Origin: an uncultured Acetobacteraceae bacterium
Lineage (GTDB): Bacteria; Pseudomonadota; Alphaproteobacteria; Acetobacterales; Acetobacteraceae
NCBI GenBank assembly: GCA_903839965.1
Contig: CAIMEK010000677.1
Location: 1 to 27,460, forward strand
Direction: 5' to 3'
Length of the DNA stretch: 27,460 nt
In this document: piece after piece, positions 1 to 8,612 of the stretch
Layout: the number at the start of each line of letters is the position of its first letter
Numbering within the stretch: position 1 is the first letter of the stretch
The notes under the pieces: generated by a model
Seen by the model: only the letters and a program-made list of their open reading frames with translations
Databases searched by the model: none
What the model was told of the DNA's origin: nothing
Made by a program: the position numbers and the translations under genes

Positions 1-47
1 ATCGGCACCTGGCGCAACCTGGCATTGCGGCGGGGACGCTGGCGCAT
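1..47 (-). CDS. Carbohydrate ABC transporter permease, second subunit (N-terminal fragment)
   Basis: This is the start of a minus-strand gene cut by the window edge. Only 15 codons are visible, beginning M-R-Q-R-P-R-R-N-A-R, a basic N-terminus of the kind that precedes the first membrane helix in MalG/UgpE-type permeases. It begins 3 nt after the stop of the preceding permease, the usual order binding protein, permease 1, permease 2. The assignment rests on operon position and the basic leader, not on any domain. The ATPase of this importer must lie further left or elsewhere in the genome. Confidence 0.5.
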   Translation of the reverse strand, partial: MRQRPRRNARLRQVP

Positions 48-50
48 GCC

Positions 51-923
51 TCAGTCCGTGCCGAAATTGGTCAGGCGGCGGAAGATGAGCGTGGTGGCGA
101 GCGCCAGCACGAAGATCGTGGTCGCCATCGCCGTGCCGTAGCCGAACTGCAGGTTGGAGAAGATGGTGCGGTACATGTAGGTCGCCGGCACCTCGGTCGC
201 GGTGCCCGGGCCGCCCTTGGTCATGACGAAGACGTAGTCGAAGCTCTTCAGGGCGGTGGTGACGGCGAGCACGATGCAGATCTGCAGCACCGGCCACACG
301 CTCGGCACCGTGATGGCGAAGAAGGTCACGCGCGCGCCGGCACCGTCAATGGTTGCCGCCTCGTACATCTCGTTGGAGATGTTGCGCATCGCGGCCAGCA
401 GGATGATGAAGAAATAGCCGATGGCGTGCCAGATCGGCACGGCGATCACTGCCAGCAGCGCCGTGTCCTGCTCGCCGAGCCAGTTGCGCGCGAGCGCGCC
501 GAGACCCACGCCGCGCAGCAGCACATTCAGCAACCCGACATCGTTGTCGTAGAGCAGCGTGAACAACAGGCTGATGGCGGCCGAGGAGATCACCACCGGC
601 ACGAAGAAGGCGCCGGTGAAGAAGCGCGACCCGGGAATGGGCACGCGCAGCATGCTGGCCAGAACGAGCGCCGTGCCGACCTTGAAAATGACGGCGAGTG
701 CGGCCCACAAGGCGACACGGAACACCCCGGTGACGAACAGCGCATCGTGGGCGAGCTGGACGTAGTTGCGCAGGCCGATGAACGTGGCGGTACCGATGCC
801 GTTCCAGTCGAACAGGCTGTCGTACAGCGTGCGGGCGAACGGCACGATGAAGAACAGACCGTAGAGTGCCGCCGCGGGCAGCATGAACAGCAGCACCGAA
901 GGCGTGAAACGCAGCCGTCCCAT
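51..923 (-). CDS. Carbohydrate ABC transporter permease (MalF/UgpA type)
   Basis: An inner-membrane permease of 290 residues in the binding-protein-dependent transport family. It shows about six hydrophobic segments: the first at residues 9-30, then a block from about 65 to 125, and a last one near 265-282. The cytoplasmic EAA loop, which contacts the ATPase, reads EAATIDGAGARVTFFAITVP near residues 187-206. The length is normal for the MalF/UgpA group without the extra MalF domain. The gene starts 18 nt after the stop of the binding-protein gene, so the two are cotranscribed. No strong ribosome binding site is visible, so the start could differ by a few codons. The substrate cannot be read from the permease; a sugar or polyol is the family expectation. 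Confidence 0.9.
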   Translation of the reverse strand: MGRLRFTPSVLLFMLPAAALYGLFFIVPFARTLYDSLFDWNGIGTATFIGLRNYVQLAHDALFVTGVFRVALWAALAVIFKVGTALVLASMLRVPIPGSRFFTGAFFVPVVISSAAISLLFTLLYDNDVGLLNVLLRGVGLGALARNWLGEQDTALLAVIAVPIWHAIGYFFIILLAAMRNISNEMYEAATIDGAGARVTFFAITVPSVWPVLQICIVLAVTTALKSFDYVFVMTKGGPGTATEVPATYMYRTIFSNLQFGYGTAMATTIFVLALATTLIFRRLTNFGTD

Positions 924-941
924 GGCGGTGCCGGCCCCCTG

Positions 942-2285
942 TCAGGTCGCGAAAATCTCCCCGAGTTGGGCGGCGAATGCCGGCGCCTCGAACTTGCCCG
1001 AGAGGAATTCGCCCAGCGCGGGCTCGAACTTGTGACGCTGCACCGGTGTCATCACCGAGGGGATCCACCGGTTGGCGGGCTTGCTGAACGCCAGCGTCTG
1101 CGCCTCGCGCGCGACGCGACTGATCTTGCTTTCGTCGACCTCGACTCCAAGCATCGGCACCTGCGTATTGGCCTCCTCGACATACAGTTTGGCGGCCTGA
1201 CGCGAAGACAAGTGCCGCACCAGCTGCAGCACGTACGGCCGCTTCTCGTCGTCCTGCATCGCCTTTGCGCCCATGTACCAGCATGCAGTGAGATCGCGCT
1301 CGACATTGCGCTGCTTCTCCGCGCCGCCGGGGATGAGCGGGAATTCCAGTACCACCAGGTTTTCCTGCACCGCCGGCTTGATGGTGGGCGTCGCCCAGGA
1401 GCCGTCGATGATCAGCGCGCCGCGGTTGGTGTTGACGTATTTGGCATAGACGCTTTCGTTCTGAATCGAGATCGCATCGCCGGGGATGTTGCCGACCACC
1501 AGGTCGTGCAACCTCTGCAAGGCGACGACCATCTCGGGAACGTTGATGGGCTCCTGGCTCGAATGCATGCGGATGGCACGCTCGTTGCCGACGGATCGGC
1601 TGACGACGTAGTTGTAGATGCGGCCGCCCTGGCTGTCGTTGCCGATACTGATGGCCCAGGGCAGTTCGCCCTTCTGCTTGAGCGCGCGCACGCCGTTCAG
1701 CAGGCTGTCCCAGTCGGTGGGCAGGTCGACGCCGGCGCGCGCGTACACCGCCTTGTTGGCGAGGAATTCCAGGTAGAACATGTTCAGCGGAATGCCGTAG
1801 ACCTTGCCGCCGAGCGAGGCCGTCTTCCACGAGTAATCGTCGAACAGGCCGGTGAAGAACGGATCGGAGCGGGTCCACGCGGTGAGGTCGGCGAGCTTGC
1901 CGGCCTGGGCGACCTGATCGAGCCCGAAGCCGGGGTCGAGCCGCCAGTAGTTGAACAGGTCGGGCATCCGGTCGACGCTGGCATCCAGCTTGATCTTGGT
2001 CTGATGGTCGTTGCCGGGCGTGCCTTCGAACTTGATGGTGACGTTGGGGTATTGCTCGGTGAAGCTGTTGAGCAGACGCCGCACCACCGGCCCCATCGGA
2101 TGCACGCCGACATAGTGCGAGGCGAAGCGCAGCGTGATCTTGTTGGTATCGCCGGGCTTTGGAGGGGCGTAGATCGCCGCAAGCGTTTGCGCGGTCGCCG
2201 GACGCATGCCGCTGCCGGCCGCACCCAGCAGGGCGGCCCCCATCAGCGCGCGGCGGGTGGGCGTGAATGCAGCGGAACCGGTCAT
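942..2285 (-). CDS. Carbohydrate ABC transporter substrate-binding protein (family 1)
   Basis: A periplasmic solute-binding protein of 447 residues that delivers a sugar-type ligand to the permeases downstream. The ATG at 2285 is chosen because GGGAGGA lies about 8 nt upstream and because the protein then begins with a leader: TRRALMGAALLGAAGSG followed by a probable cut after ATAQ. The twin arginine suggests Tat export. A longer reading from 2372 would bury this leader behind 29 residues. The mature part has the family 1 features: a ligand-binding start (ITLRFASHYVGVHPMGPVVR), LNSFTEQYPNVTIKFE, and an aromatic-rich middle around DLFNYWRLDPGFG. It is the first gene of the leftward operon. The divergent amidohydrolase starts 119 nt away. 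Confidence 0.9.
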   Translation of the reverse strand: MTGSAAFTPTRRALMGAALLGAAGSGMRPATAQTLAAIYAPPKPGDTNKITLRFASHYVGVHPMGPVVRRLLNSFTEQYPNVTIKFEGTPGNDHQTKIKLDASVDRMPDLFNYWRLDPGFGLDQVAQAGKLADLTAWTRSDPFFTGLFDDYSWKTASLGGKVYGIPLNMFYLEFLANKAVYARAGVDLPTDWDSLLNGVRALKQKGELPWAISIGNDSQGGRIYNYVVSRSVGNERAIRMHSSQEPINVPEMVVALQRLHDLVVGNIPGDAISIQNESVYAKYVNTNRGALIIDGSWATPTIKPAVQENLVVLEFPLIPGGAEKQRNVERDLTACWYMGAKAMQDDEKRPYVLQLVRHLSSRQAAKLYVEEANTQVPMLGVEVDESKISRVAREAQTLAFSKPANRWIPSVMTPVQRHKFEPALGEFLSGKFEAPAFAAQLGEIFAT

Positions 2286-2359
2286 CGCATGTTCCTCCCG
2301 GGGAGCGGTTGAATATGATCGCGCCCGACGCCGGTCAGCATTTCGGGGTGCGCAAACGC

Positions 2360-2365
2360 TGTCAA
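2360..2365 (-). promoter_or_regulatory. Candidate -35 element for the sugar importer operon
   Basis: Read on the minus strand this is a perfect TTGACA, 75 nt upstream of the binding-protein start in the 119-nt intergenic region shared with the amidohydrolase. The -10 region at 16-17 nt spacing (AAATGC/AATGCT) is poor, so this is a weak candidate. On the plus strand, AGGAG-GGAGA-CTCCT forms a small 5-bp hairpin some 15 nt before the amidohydrolase start. No clear operator is visible. Confidence 0.3.
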
Positions 2366-2404
2366 TGGCCATATGAAAGGAGGGAGACTCCTCGGGGACG
2401 TTAA

Positions 2405-3370
2405 ATGCCCATCATCGATTTCTATGCGCATGTGTCGCTGCCGCGTTTCCTGTCGGTGGAGGAGTGCCTCCGCCTGATGGACGAGAACGACGTCGAAGCC
2501 GCGGTGCTGAGCACGGCCGAGACGTGCCCGGACGTGCAGGAACTCTCGCGGGCGCGCACGCGGCACCCGGACCGCTTCCGCGTGGTGGGCATGCCGCTGG
2601 GCGCCGATGTGGCCGGCATGCGCGACGGCATCCGCGAACAACTCGACAGCGGCTTCTCGGGCATCCGCCTGCCCGCCGCCCTGGTGGCACGCAATCCCGA
2701 CCTGCTCGACCTGATCGGAGAGGCCCGCGCCTTCGCGATCTTCGTGGGCAACCGCGGCCTGTCCGAGGCGGCCGGCCTGATCGCCGACTTCCTGGACCGC
2801 TATCCGGCGAGTTTTGCCGTCGCTGGGCATTTCGGCGGCCCCGCCGAGCCGACCCTGCTGCTGCAGGATGCCGCCGTGCGCCGGTTGTTCGGCCACCCGT
2901 CGCTCTATGTCGCCTTCACGCGCCACGCCGCCTTGCAGCATCTGCCGGTGCAGGACTGGGCGGCCGTCGTGGCTGAGTTCGTCGGCTGGGACCGGCTGCT
3001 CTGGGGCAGCGAATGGCCGGTCGCGCTGTGGCGCAACGAAACCTATGCTTCGACGCTGGCATGGGCCGAGCGCCTGCACCCCTCCGAGCGCGCGCTGCAG
3101 GCATTTCGGCACGACAATGCCCGACGGCTGCTGTTCTCCGGCGCCGCGCCGCCGGCCCGCCGGATCGCGCCAGAACTGGACCTGATGCCGTTTCGCAAGC
3201 ACGCCGATGTCTGGTTGTTCCCGCCCAGCCTGGATCTTTCCGAGGAACACCACCGGCGCCTGCATCAGGCCTACGTGGCCTGGGGAGGCGACAAGCGGGG
3301 CCTCTACAGCACGTTCGTGCTGGAAATGGCGGATCGGGGTATCGCCGCATCGATCAGCCGTACCGCCTGA
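2405..3370 (+). CDS. Amidohydrolase family protein (PF04909-like TIM barrel)
   Basis: A cytoplasmic hydrolase or lactonase-type protein of 321 residues related to the amidohydrolase_2 group, which includes 2-pyrone-4,6-dicarboxylate lactonase and ACMS decarboxylase. Visible landmarks are the first strand IIDFYAHVS (D5, H9), a buried AGHFGGP (H142) and LLWGSEWP (S202, E203, W204). The usual D-x-H-x-H metal motif reads D-x-Y-x-H, and the usual GSD is GSE. The barrel seems to end near NARRLLF at about residue 250. A tail of about 65 residues follows (DLMPFRKHADVWLFPPS onward) that I do not recognise. GGGGA lies about 7 nt before the ATG. The gene is divergent from the sugar importer and its last 17 nt overlap the convergent dehydrogenase gene. 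The substrate is unknown; a lactone of a sugar acid would fit the surroundings. Confidence 0.85.
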   Translation: MPIIDFYAHVSLPRFLSVEECLRLMDENDVEAAVLSTAETCPDVQELSRARTRHPDRFRVVGMPLGADVAGMRDGIREQLDSGFSGIRLPAALVARNPDLLDLIGEARAFAIFVGNRGLSEAAGLIADFLDRYPASFAVAGHFGGPAEPTLLLQDAAVRRLFGHPSLYVAFTRHAALQHLPVQDWAAVVAEFVGWDRLLWGSEWPVALWRNETYASTLAWAERLHPSERALQAFRHDNARRLLFSGAAPPARRIAPELDLMPFRKHADVWLFPPSLDLSEEHHRRLHQAYVAWGGDKRGLYSTFVLEMADRGIAASISRTA

Positions 3371-4823
3371 TGGTCTCCACGGCACCGACCGTTTGCAGCG
3401 AGGCCAGGGCGGAGCGGTAGGCCTCGACGAACCGGGGCTGGTCGACGAGGTCGCCGAACAGTTCGCGATTTTCGATGAAGGCGGTCGGGTTCTCGCGGTT
3501 GCGCGCGGCAATCGCGATGATTTCGTCCTTGCGGTGGTCCACCACGTCGACCGGTTGGCCCTGGTCGTCGCGGCCTTCGGCATAGCGGGCCCAACTGGCT
3601 ACCGCCACGGCGCAGCGCGAAACCGGGCCACCGGACGCCAACTGCGCGCGGATCACCGGCACCAGCCATTTCGGGATGCGAACCGAGCTTTCGGCGCACA
3701 GGCGGGCCAGGGTATCGCGCACCTCGGGGTTGGCGAAGCGGGCGATCAGCGTGCGGCGGTAGTCGTCGAGATCGACGCCGGGCACCGGGCTCAGCGTCGG
3801 GGTGGCCTCCAGGGTCATGTAGTTCAGCAGAAAGGTGGCGAACAACGGGTCGTCCGCTGCATCGTTGACGTAACGATAGCCGGCGAGGACTGCCGGATAG
3901 GCGAGCACCTGGTGGCCGGCATTGAGCAGCCGCAGCTTCATCATCTCGTACGGCGCCACGTCGGCGACCATCTGCACACCGGCGTGCTCGTAAGGCGGGC
4001 GTCCGGACGGGAAGGTGTCCTCCACCACCCATTGTGTGAACGGCTCGCACACCACCGGCCAGGCGTCGTCGATGCCGAAGCGCTCGGCCACCTGAGCGAT
4101 ATCCTGTGTCGTCGTCCCCGGGGTGATGCGGTCCACCATGGCGTTCGGGAACGCCACCGACGCGCCGATCCACGCGCCCAGCTCCCGATCCTTGCGGGTG
4201 GCAAAGGCGATGAAGATCCGCCGCGTCACATCGCCGTTGCCCTGGATGTTGTCGCAGGACATCACCGTGAACGGCGCCACGCCGCGTGCCCGACGCCGCC
4301 GCAGGGCCTCGGTGATCAGGCCCCACACCGTGCGCGGCAGCACGCCGGACGCAAGGTCGTGCGCCACGTCGGGGTGGTCGAGGTTGAATTCGCCGCTGAC
4401 CTGGTGGAGATTGTAGCTGCCCACCGTGATGGTGAGCGAAACGATGCGCACGGCTGGCGCCGCCATGATCTCCAGCACCGCCTCGGGATCGTCCGGCGCA
4501 TAGCGGTAATCGACGATCGAGCCGATCACCCTTGCGTCGTAGCGGCCGTCCGGGTTCTTGACGACCAGCGTGTAGAGGCGGTCCTGGCCGTTCAGCGCGT
4601 CGCGCATGCACCGATCGGCCGGCATGACGCCGACGCCGCAGATGCCCCAGTCCATCGCCTCGCCCCGGTTCATCAGTCCGTCCAGGTACATCGCCTGATG
4701 GGCGCGATGGAATCCGCCGACACCAACATGGACGATGCCGACCCTGACGCGGCTGCGGTCGTAGGTGGGCCGCCCGACCTGCTCAGGCAGAACCGCGAGC
4801 GTTGCTTTGCAAAGCTTGTGCAT
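3354..4823 (-). CDS. Mannitol dehydrogenase / fructuronate reductase family oxidoreductase
   Basis: A 489-residue NAD(P)-dependent polyol or hexuronate dehydrogenase of the long-chain mannitol dehydrogenase family, which interconverts ketoses and polyols (mannitol/fructose, arabinitol) or fructuronate and mannonate. The nucleotide-binding turn is GVGGFHRAHQA at 34-44. Other family signatures are VMSCDNIQGNGD at 187-198 and FPNAMVDRITPGT at 225-237. The catalytic K-x4-N-x2-H is present as K296, N301 and H304, nearly the numbering of Pseudomonas mannitol 2-dehydrogenase. Length is normal (UxuB and MtlD are about 485-495). It lies 71 nt after the last ABC ATPase gene on the same strand and may be cotranscribed, which suggests that importer brings in a sugar-like ligand. 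Fructuronate reductase and mannitol dehydrogenase cannot be told apart here. Confidence 0.9.
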   Translation of the reverse strand: MHKLCKATLAVLPEQVGRPTYDRSRVRVGIVHVGVGGFHRAHQAMYLDGLMNRGEAMDWGICGVGVMPADRCMRDALNGQDRLYTLVVKNPDGRYDARVIGSIVDYRYAPDDPEAVLEIMAAPAVRIVSLTITVGSYNLHQVSGEFNLDHPDVAHDLASGVLPRTVWGLITEALRRRRARGVAPFTVMSCDNIQGNGDVTRRIFIAFATRKDRELGAWIGASVAFPNAMVDRITPGTTTQDIAQVAERFGIDDAWPVVCEPFTQWVVEDTFPSGRPPYEHAGVQMVADVAPYEMMKLRLLNAGHQVLAYPAVLAGYRYVNDAADDPLFATFLLNYMTLEATPTLSPVPGVDLDDYRRTLIARFANPEVRDTLARLCAESSVRIPKWLVPVIRAQLASGGPVSRCAVAVASWARYAEGRDDQGQPVDVVDHRKDEIIAIAARNRENPTAFIENRELFGDLVDQPRFVEAYRSALASLQTVGAVETIRRYG

Positions 4824-4894
4824 GATGATGTGTTCAGCCCGGTCTGGATTCGCGATGCAGCATGTCGCGGTTCAACGGCATATCGGGCAGCCGC

Positions 4895-5743
4895 TCAGAT
4901 ATCGACGGGCGGCGCCACGCTGAGCCGGTCCGGGTCGCCGGCCGCGTCCGGCGACAGGATCGAGGATTTCAGCAGGATCGAATAGGGATGCTGCGGCGCC
5001 TCCAGCACCTGCCGCGCATTGCCGGCCTCCACCACGCTGCCGTGCCGCATGATGATGATGCGGTCGCTGATGGTGTAGGCGGTGGCGAGGTCGTGCGTGA
5101 TGTAGATGATCGACACGCCGAGTGTGTCGCGCAGCGTGCGGAACAGGTTGACGATGGACATGCGCAGCGATGCGTCGACCATCGACACCGGCTCGTCGGC
5201 GATGATCAGGGCCGGCGAGGAGATCAGGGCGCGGGCGATGGCGACGCGCTGCAACTGCCCGCCGGACATTTCGTGCGGATAGCGGCGGCGCAGTTCCACC
5301 ATCGACAGGCCGACCTGACGCAGCGCGCGATCCGACGCCTGTTCGGCGGCGGCCTGGTTGTCGGCGTGGGCAAAGCGGCGCGCGGTCATGAACAGATAGC
5401 GGTCCAGCCGTTTCAGCGGATTGAACGCCTCGAACGGATTCTGGAAAATCGGCTGCACGAGCTGCATGAACGCCAACCGGTCGGTCCGCTTGTGGATCGT
5501 GGCCAGGTCGCGGCCGCGAAAGCGGATGGCGCCCGAACTCGGCGCCACCATGGCCAGGATCATGCGCGCCAGGGTGGTTTTGCCGCTGCCGGATTCGCCG
5601 ATGATGGTGAAGATTTCCGGCTTGTCGGCTTCCAGCCTGAAGCTGACGCGTTCGACCGCGCGCACCCGGCGGCGGCTGAACAGGCCGCGGCTGCGATACA
5701 CCCGCGATACGTCGTCAACCTCCAGCAACGGAGCGGCGGTCAC
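4895..5743 (-). CDS. ABC transporter ATP-binding protein, DppF/OppF type
   Basis: The second ATPase of the peptide-type importer, 282 residues. Walker A is GESGSGKTT at 49-57, the signature is MSGGQ at 159-163, and Walker B is LIIADE at 179-184, followed by the switch His in ITHDLATAYTISD. The start is the GTG at 5743, because it overlaps the preceding stop as GTGA, implying translational coupling, and because the protein then begins at the nucleotide-binding fold (PLLEVDDVSRVY). A longer reading from 5842 would add 33 residues antisense-like in composition. It ends soon after the HPYSILLKS segment and lacks the cysteine-containing C-terminal extension that the partner ATPase carries. It forms a heterodimer with that partner on the cytoplasmic face of the permease pair. 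Confidence 0.92.
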   Translation of the reverse strand: MTAAPLLEVDDVSRVYRSRGLFSRRRVRAVERVSFRLEADKPEIFTIIGESGSGKTTLARMILAMVAPSSGAIRFRGRDLATIHKRTDRLAFMQLVQPIFQNPFEAFNPLKRLDRYLFMTARRFAHADNQAAAEQASDRALRQVGLSMVELRRRYPHEMSGGQLQRVAIARALISSPALIIADEPVSMVDASLRMSIVNLFRTLRDTLGVSIIYITHDLATAYTISDRIIIMRHGSVVEAGNARQVLEAPQHPYSILLKSSILSPDAAGDPDRLSVAPPVDI

Positions 5744-6732
5744 CGGGCCGCTCCGACCGCGAAGCAGGCGACGCGGTGGCCCGGTGCCACGGATTCCATC
5801 GGCGGCACCTGTTGGCTGCAGACCGCCATGGCAATGGGGCAACGCGGATGGAAGCGACAGCCCGGCGGCGGCTCGGCCAGGTTCGGCGGTGTGCCCTCCA
5901 GGCCGCGCTTGATGGTGGCGTCGCCGATGCGCGGCAGGCTGGCGACGAGGTGCGCCGTGTAGGGATGCTGCGGGCGGCGAAAGATCTCGACGGTGGCGGC
6001 TTCCTCGACGAGGCGCCCGGCGTACATGATGGCCAGGCGGTCCGACAGGTTGGCGTGCACCGACATGTCGTGGGTGACGAACAGCAGCGATGAGCCCAGT
6101 TCCCGCTGGATCGCGCGGATCATCACCAACACGCTTTTCTGCACCACCACATCGAGCGCCGTGGTCGGCTCGTCGGCGATGATGAAGTCGGGGCGGCAGA
6201 TGGTGGCCAGCGCGATGGCGATGCGCTGGCGCATGCCGCCGGAGAGTTCGTGCGGGTACGCCTCCAGCACTTCCGGCACCAGGTCGAGCCTTTGCAGATG
6301 GCTGCGCACGCCGTCCAGGAAGGCCGGCATCGTGCCGCCGATATGGCGGTGGGCGAAATCGACGAAGGACGCCCGCACCCGCCGCACCGGGTTCAGCACG
6401 CTCATCGATCCCTGCATGACGTAGGACAGGTGCTTCCAGCGGATGGCGCTGAGATCGGCCTGCGTCGCCTTCTGCATGGCGAACTGCCGGTCGCCGAAGG
6501 TGAATGTGATGTTGCCGGAGCGCACCCGCAGCGGCGGGCGGACGGCGCCGGCGATGGTGCGGATCAGCGTCGACTTGCCGCAGCTCGATTCCCCGGCGAG
6601 GCCATAGATTTCGTTGCGCTCGACCCGCAGGCTGATGCCGTCCACGGCCCGCACTTCGCGTTCGACGCCAAACACCGACGTGGCGTAGTAGGCCCGCAGG
6701 TCGTCGACCTCCAGCGTGGGAGGGACAGTCAT
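5740..6732 (-). CDS. ABC transporter ATP-binding protein, DppD/OppD type
   Basis: The first ATPase of the peptide-type importer, 330 residues. Walker A is GESSCGKST at 47-55, the signature LSGGMRQR is at 163-170, and Walker B FIIADE is at 183-188 with the His switch in FVTHDMSVHANLSD. The C-terminus carries the oligopeptide-transporter extension (HPYTAHLVASLP, then CRFHPRCPIAMAVC). The ATG at 6732 overlaps the permease stop as ATGA, which fixes the start; the same frame stays open upstream through the permease gene, but that stretch is antisense-like noise. The unusual S-S-C in the Walker A loop keeps the required G-K-S/T. Dipeptide-type ATPases of this form also serve oligosaccharide and nickel importers, so the ligand is not fixed by this protein. 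Confidence 0.93.
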   Translation of the reverse strand: MTVPPTLEVDDLRAYYATSVFGVEREVRAVDGISLRVERNEIYGLAGESSCGKSTLIRTIAGAVRPPLRVRSGNITFTFGDRQFAMQKATQADLSAIRWKHLSYVMQGSMSVLNPVRRVRASFVDFAHRHIGGTMPAFLDGVRSHLQRLDLVPEVLEAYPHELSGGMRQRIAIALATICRPDFIIADEPTTALDVVVQKSVLVMIRAIQRELGSSLLFVTHDMSVHANLSDRLAIMYAGRLVEEAATVEIFRRPQHPYTAHLVASLPRIGDATIKRGLEGTPPNLAEPPPGCRFHPRCPIAMAVCSQQVPPMESVAPGHRVACFAVGAAR

Positions 6733-7586
6733 CCCTGCACCCTGTCGAGCCGGCTGCGCGGGTCGATGAATTCGTTCATTGACACCGCCAGCAGGAAGAG
6801 GCCGAGGAAGGTCATCACCACCAGCAATACCGGGAAGGCGATCCACCACCAGATGCCGGCCACCATCGCGGTGTGCTGGTTGGCCCAGTACAGCATCACC
6901 CCGATGGTCGGCGTGTTGATGTCGGTGAAGCCCAGCACGGACAGCGTCACCTCCAGGCCGATCGACCAGTTGATGTTGTTCATGGTGGTGGAGAACACGA
7001 TCGGCAACACGTAGGGCAGGTGTTCCTGCACCAGCACCTGGCGCGTCGTCATGCCGGAGAAGATCGCCGTCTCGGTGAACTCGCGCGTGCGCAGGCTCAT
7101 CGCCACCGAGCGGATCAGCCGCGCGTCGTAGGCCCAGCCCAGGCACGCCATTACCAGCGCCAGCAGGAACCACGACATGCGGTCGCGCATGACGAAGTAA
7201 AGCATCACCAGGATCGGGAACAACGGGATGACGATGAAGGTGTCGTTGATCGACATCAGCAGGCGGTCGATCGCACCACCCATGTAGCCGGCGATCAGAC
7301 CGATCACGAGCGACAGCAGACGGCTGATGAAGGCGACCGTGATGCCGAACATCAGAGTGTTGCGAATGGCGACGCTGAGTTGCCAGAACACGTCCTGGCC
7401 GCGCGAATTGGTGCCCAGCGGATAGTCCCAGCACGGCGGCACGTCCGGCGGCACCACAAAGGCGTCGTTCGGCGGATACGGCGAGATGAAGGACAGCAGG
7501 GCCACGATGACGACGATGCCGAGCAGCACGACGCCGGCGGCGAAGGCGCGGTTGGTGCGCAAAAGGTCGCGCAGGATCTGCCACAT
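6729..7586 (-). CDS. ABC transporter permease, DppC/OppC type
   Basis: An inner-membrane permease of 285 residues. The N-terminus has a cytoplasmic lead-in (MWQILRDLLRTNRAF) and a first helix at about 14-34. The periplasmic DppC-type motif follows, here YPLGTNSRGQDVFWQL at about 55-70, and then further helices. The EAA-like loop is ETAIFSGMTTRQVLVQEHLP (about 172-191). The start is the ATG at 7586, two bases after the TAG of the upstream permease; a longer open frame from 8267 is only a shadow of that permease. The gene ends in an ATGA overlap with the ATPase gene. Together with the neighbouring permease it forms the membrane channel. Confidence 0.92.
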   Translation of the reverse strand: MWQILRDLLRTNRAFAAGVVLLGIVVIVALLSFISPYPPNDAFVVPPDVPPCWDYPLGTNSRGQDVFWQLSVAIRNTLMFGITVAFISRLLSLVIGLIAGYMGGAIDRLLMSINDTFIVIPLFPILVMLYFVMRDRMSWFLLALVMACLGWAYDARLIRSVAMSLRTREFTETAIFSGMTTRQVLVQEHLPYVLPIVFSTTMNNINWSIGLEVTLSVLGFTDINTPTIGVMLYWANQHTAMVAGIWWWIAFPVLLVVMTFLGLFLLAVSMNEFIDPRSRLDRVQG

Positions 7587-7588
7587 GG

Positions 7589-8593
7589 CTAGCCCACCCG
7601 TGCGCGCGGATCGAGCAGCGGATACAACAGGTCGAGCAGCAGCACCGCGGTGGCGACGGCGATGATCGACACGGTGCCGATGCCGAGCACCAGGCTGTAG
7701 TCGCCGGCATGCACGGCGTCGATCAGCAGGCTGCCGATGCCCGGATAGCCGAACACCTGCTCGGTGATGATGGCGCCGTTGAAGATGCTGCCGATCGACA
7801 TCGCCAGCCCGGTGACCTGCGGCACCAGCGCGTTGCGCATGACGTACGAGCCGAGGATCCGCCGCCGGCTGACCCCGCCAAGCTCGGCATAGGCGACGTA
7901 ATCCTCGGTGATGATGTTGGACACCAGCGCGCGCATGCCCATGAACCAGCCGCCGATGCCGACCAGCACCAGCGAGGCCAGCGGCAGGATGGAATGCAGC
8001 AGCACGCTGCCGATATAGGCGAAGCTGAAGCCCTGCGGCAGGTTCATCTGCGACCCACCGGTGATCGGCAGCACCGGCCACACGTAGCCGAACAGGATCA
8101 GCAGCACGAAGGCGAGGATATAGTAGGGGATGGGATGGAACCCCATCGCCAGCACGCCCGCCGCGCGCAGCACCCGGCTGTTGCGGTGGTAGCCGGCCAG
8201 CCCGCCGAGCAGGTTGCCCAGCGCCCAGGACAGCAGCGTGGCGACGGTGAGCAACCCCACCGTCCACGGCAGCGCCCGGCCGATCAGCACCGAGACGGGC
8301 GTGGGAAAGGCGGACAGCGACGGCCCGAAATCCGCCAGCACGATGCGCTCCCAGAAGGCCAGGTACTGGTGCTGCAGCCCGCCTTGCAACCCGTAGAGGT
8401 CACGCAGCGACTGCCGCATCATGGCAATCGCCTCCGGGCTCGTGCTGCCGAACGAGGTGGCCGCGGAGATGGTCTGCTCGACAGGGTCGATCGGCGTCGC
8501 ATGCGTTATGAAGAACGCAATGTTGACGCCGATGAACACCACCAGGACAAACTGACCGACGCGGCGAAGCAGATACTTCGGGTAGGACGACAT
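7589..8593 (-). CDS. ABC transporter permease, DppB/OppB type
   Basis: An inner-membrane permease of 334 residues, the usual length for DppB proteins. It begins with the family N-terminus (YLLRRVGQFVLVVFIGVNIAFF) as first helix. A long periplasmic loop then contains DLYGLQGGLQHQYLAFWERI and the LADFGPSLS strand typical of the group. The cytoplasmic coupling loop is DYVAYAELGGVSRRRILGSY (about 231-250). The final part, VFGYPGIGSLLIDAV, is a well-conserved DppB signature. The gene lies 19 nt downstream of the binding-protein gene and 2 nt upstream of the DppC-type permease, so these are translated from one message. Confidence 0.93.
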   Translation of the reverse strand: MSSYPKYLLRRVGQFVLVVFIGVNIAFFITHATPIDPVEQTISAATSFGSTSPEAIAMMRQSLRDLYGLQGGLQHQYLAFWERIVLADFGPSLSAFPTPVSVLIGRALPWTVGLLTVATLLSWALGNLLGGLAGYHRNSRVLRAAGVLAMGFHPIPYYILAFVLLILFGYVWPVLPITGGSQMNLPQGFSFAYIGSVLLHSILPLASLVLVGIGGWFMGMRALVSNIITEDYVAYAELGGVSRRRILGSYVMRNALVPQVTGLAMSIGSIFNGAIITEQVFGYPGIGSLLIDAVHAGDYSLVLGIGTVSIIAVATAVLLLDLLYPLLDPRARVG

Positions 8594-8612
8594 TCCGCTT
8601 CGCCGCGGAGAT

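Noticed and set aside
346..1878. A 510-codon minus-strand frame overlapping both the permease and the binding-protein genes
   Set aside because: It crosses two real genes in a shifted frame and is dominated by Arg, Gly and Ala; no domain is visible.
426..2312. A 628-codon plus-strand open frame opposite the sugar importer genes
   Set aside because: It is Arg/Gln/His/Asp-rich low-complexity sequence typical of the antisense of GC-rich genes, and it covers two well-supported genes on the other strand.
2286..2372. A 29-codon N-terminal extension of the sugar-binding protein
   Set aside because: It hides the export leader and removes the good ribosome site before 2285; it would also cover the likely promoter.
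3207..4985. A 592-codon plus-strand frame opposite the mannitol dehydrogenase gene
   Set aside because: Antisense shadow; the opposite strand has a complete enzyme with all catalytic residues.
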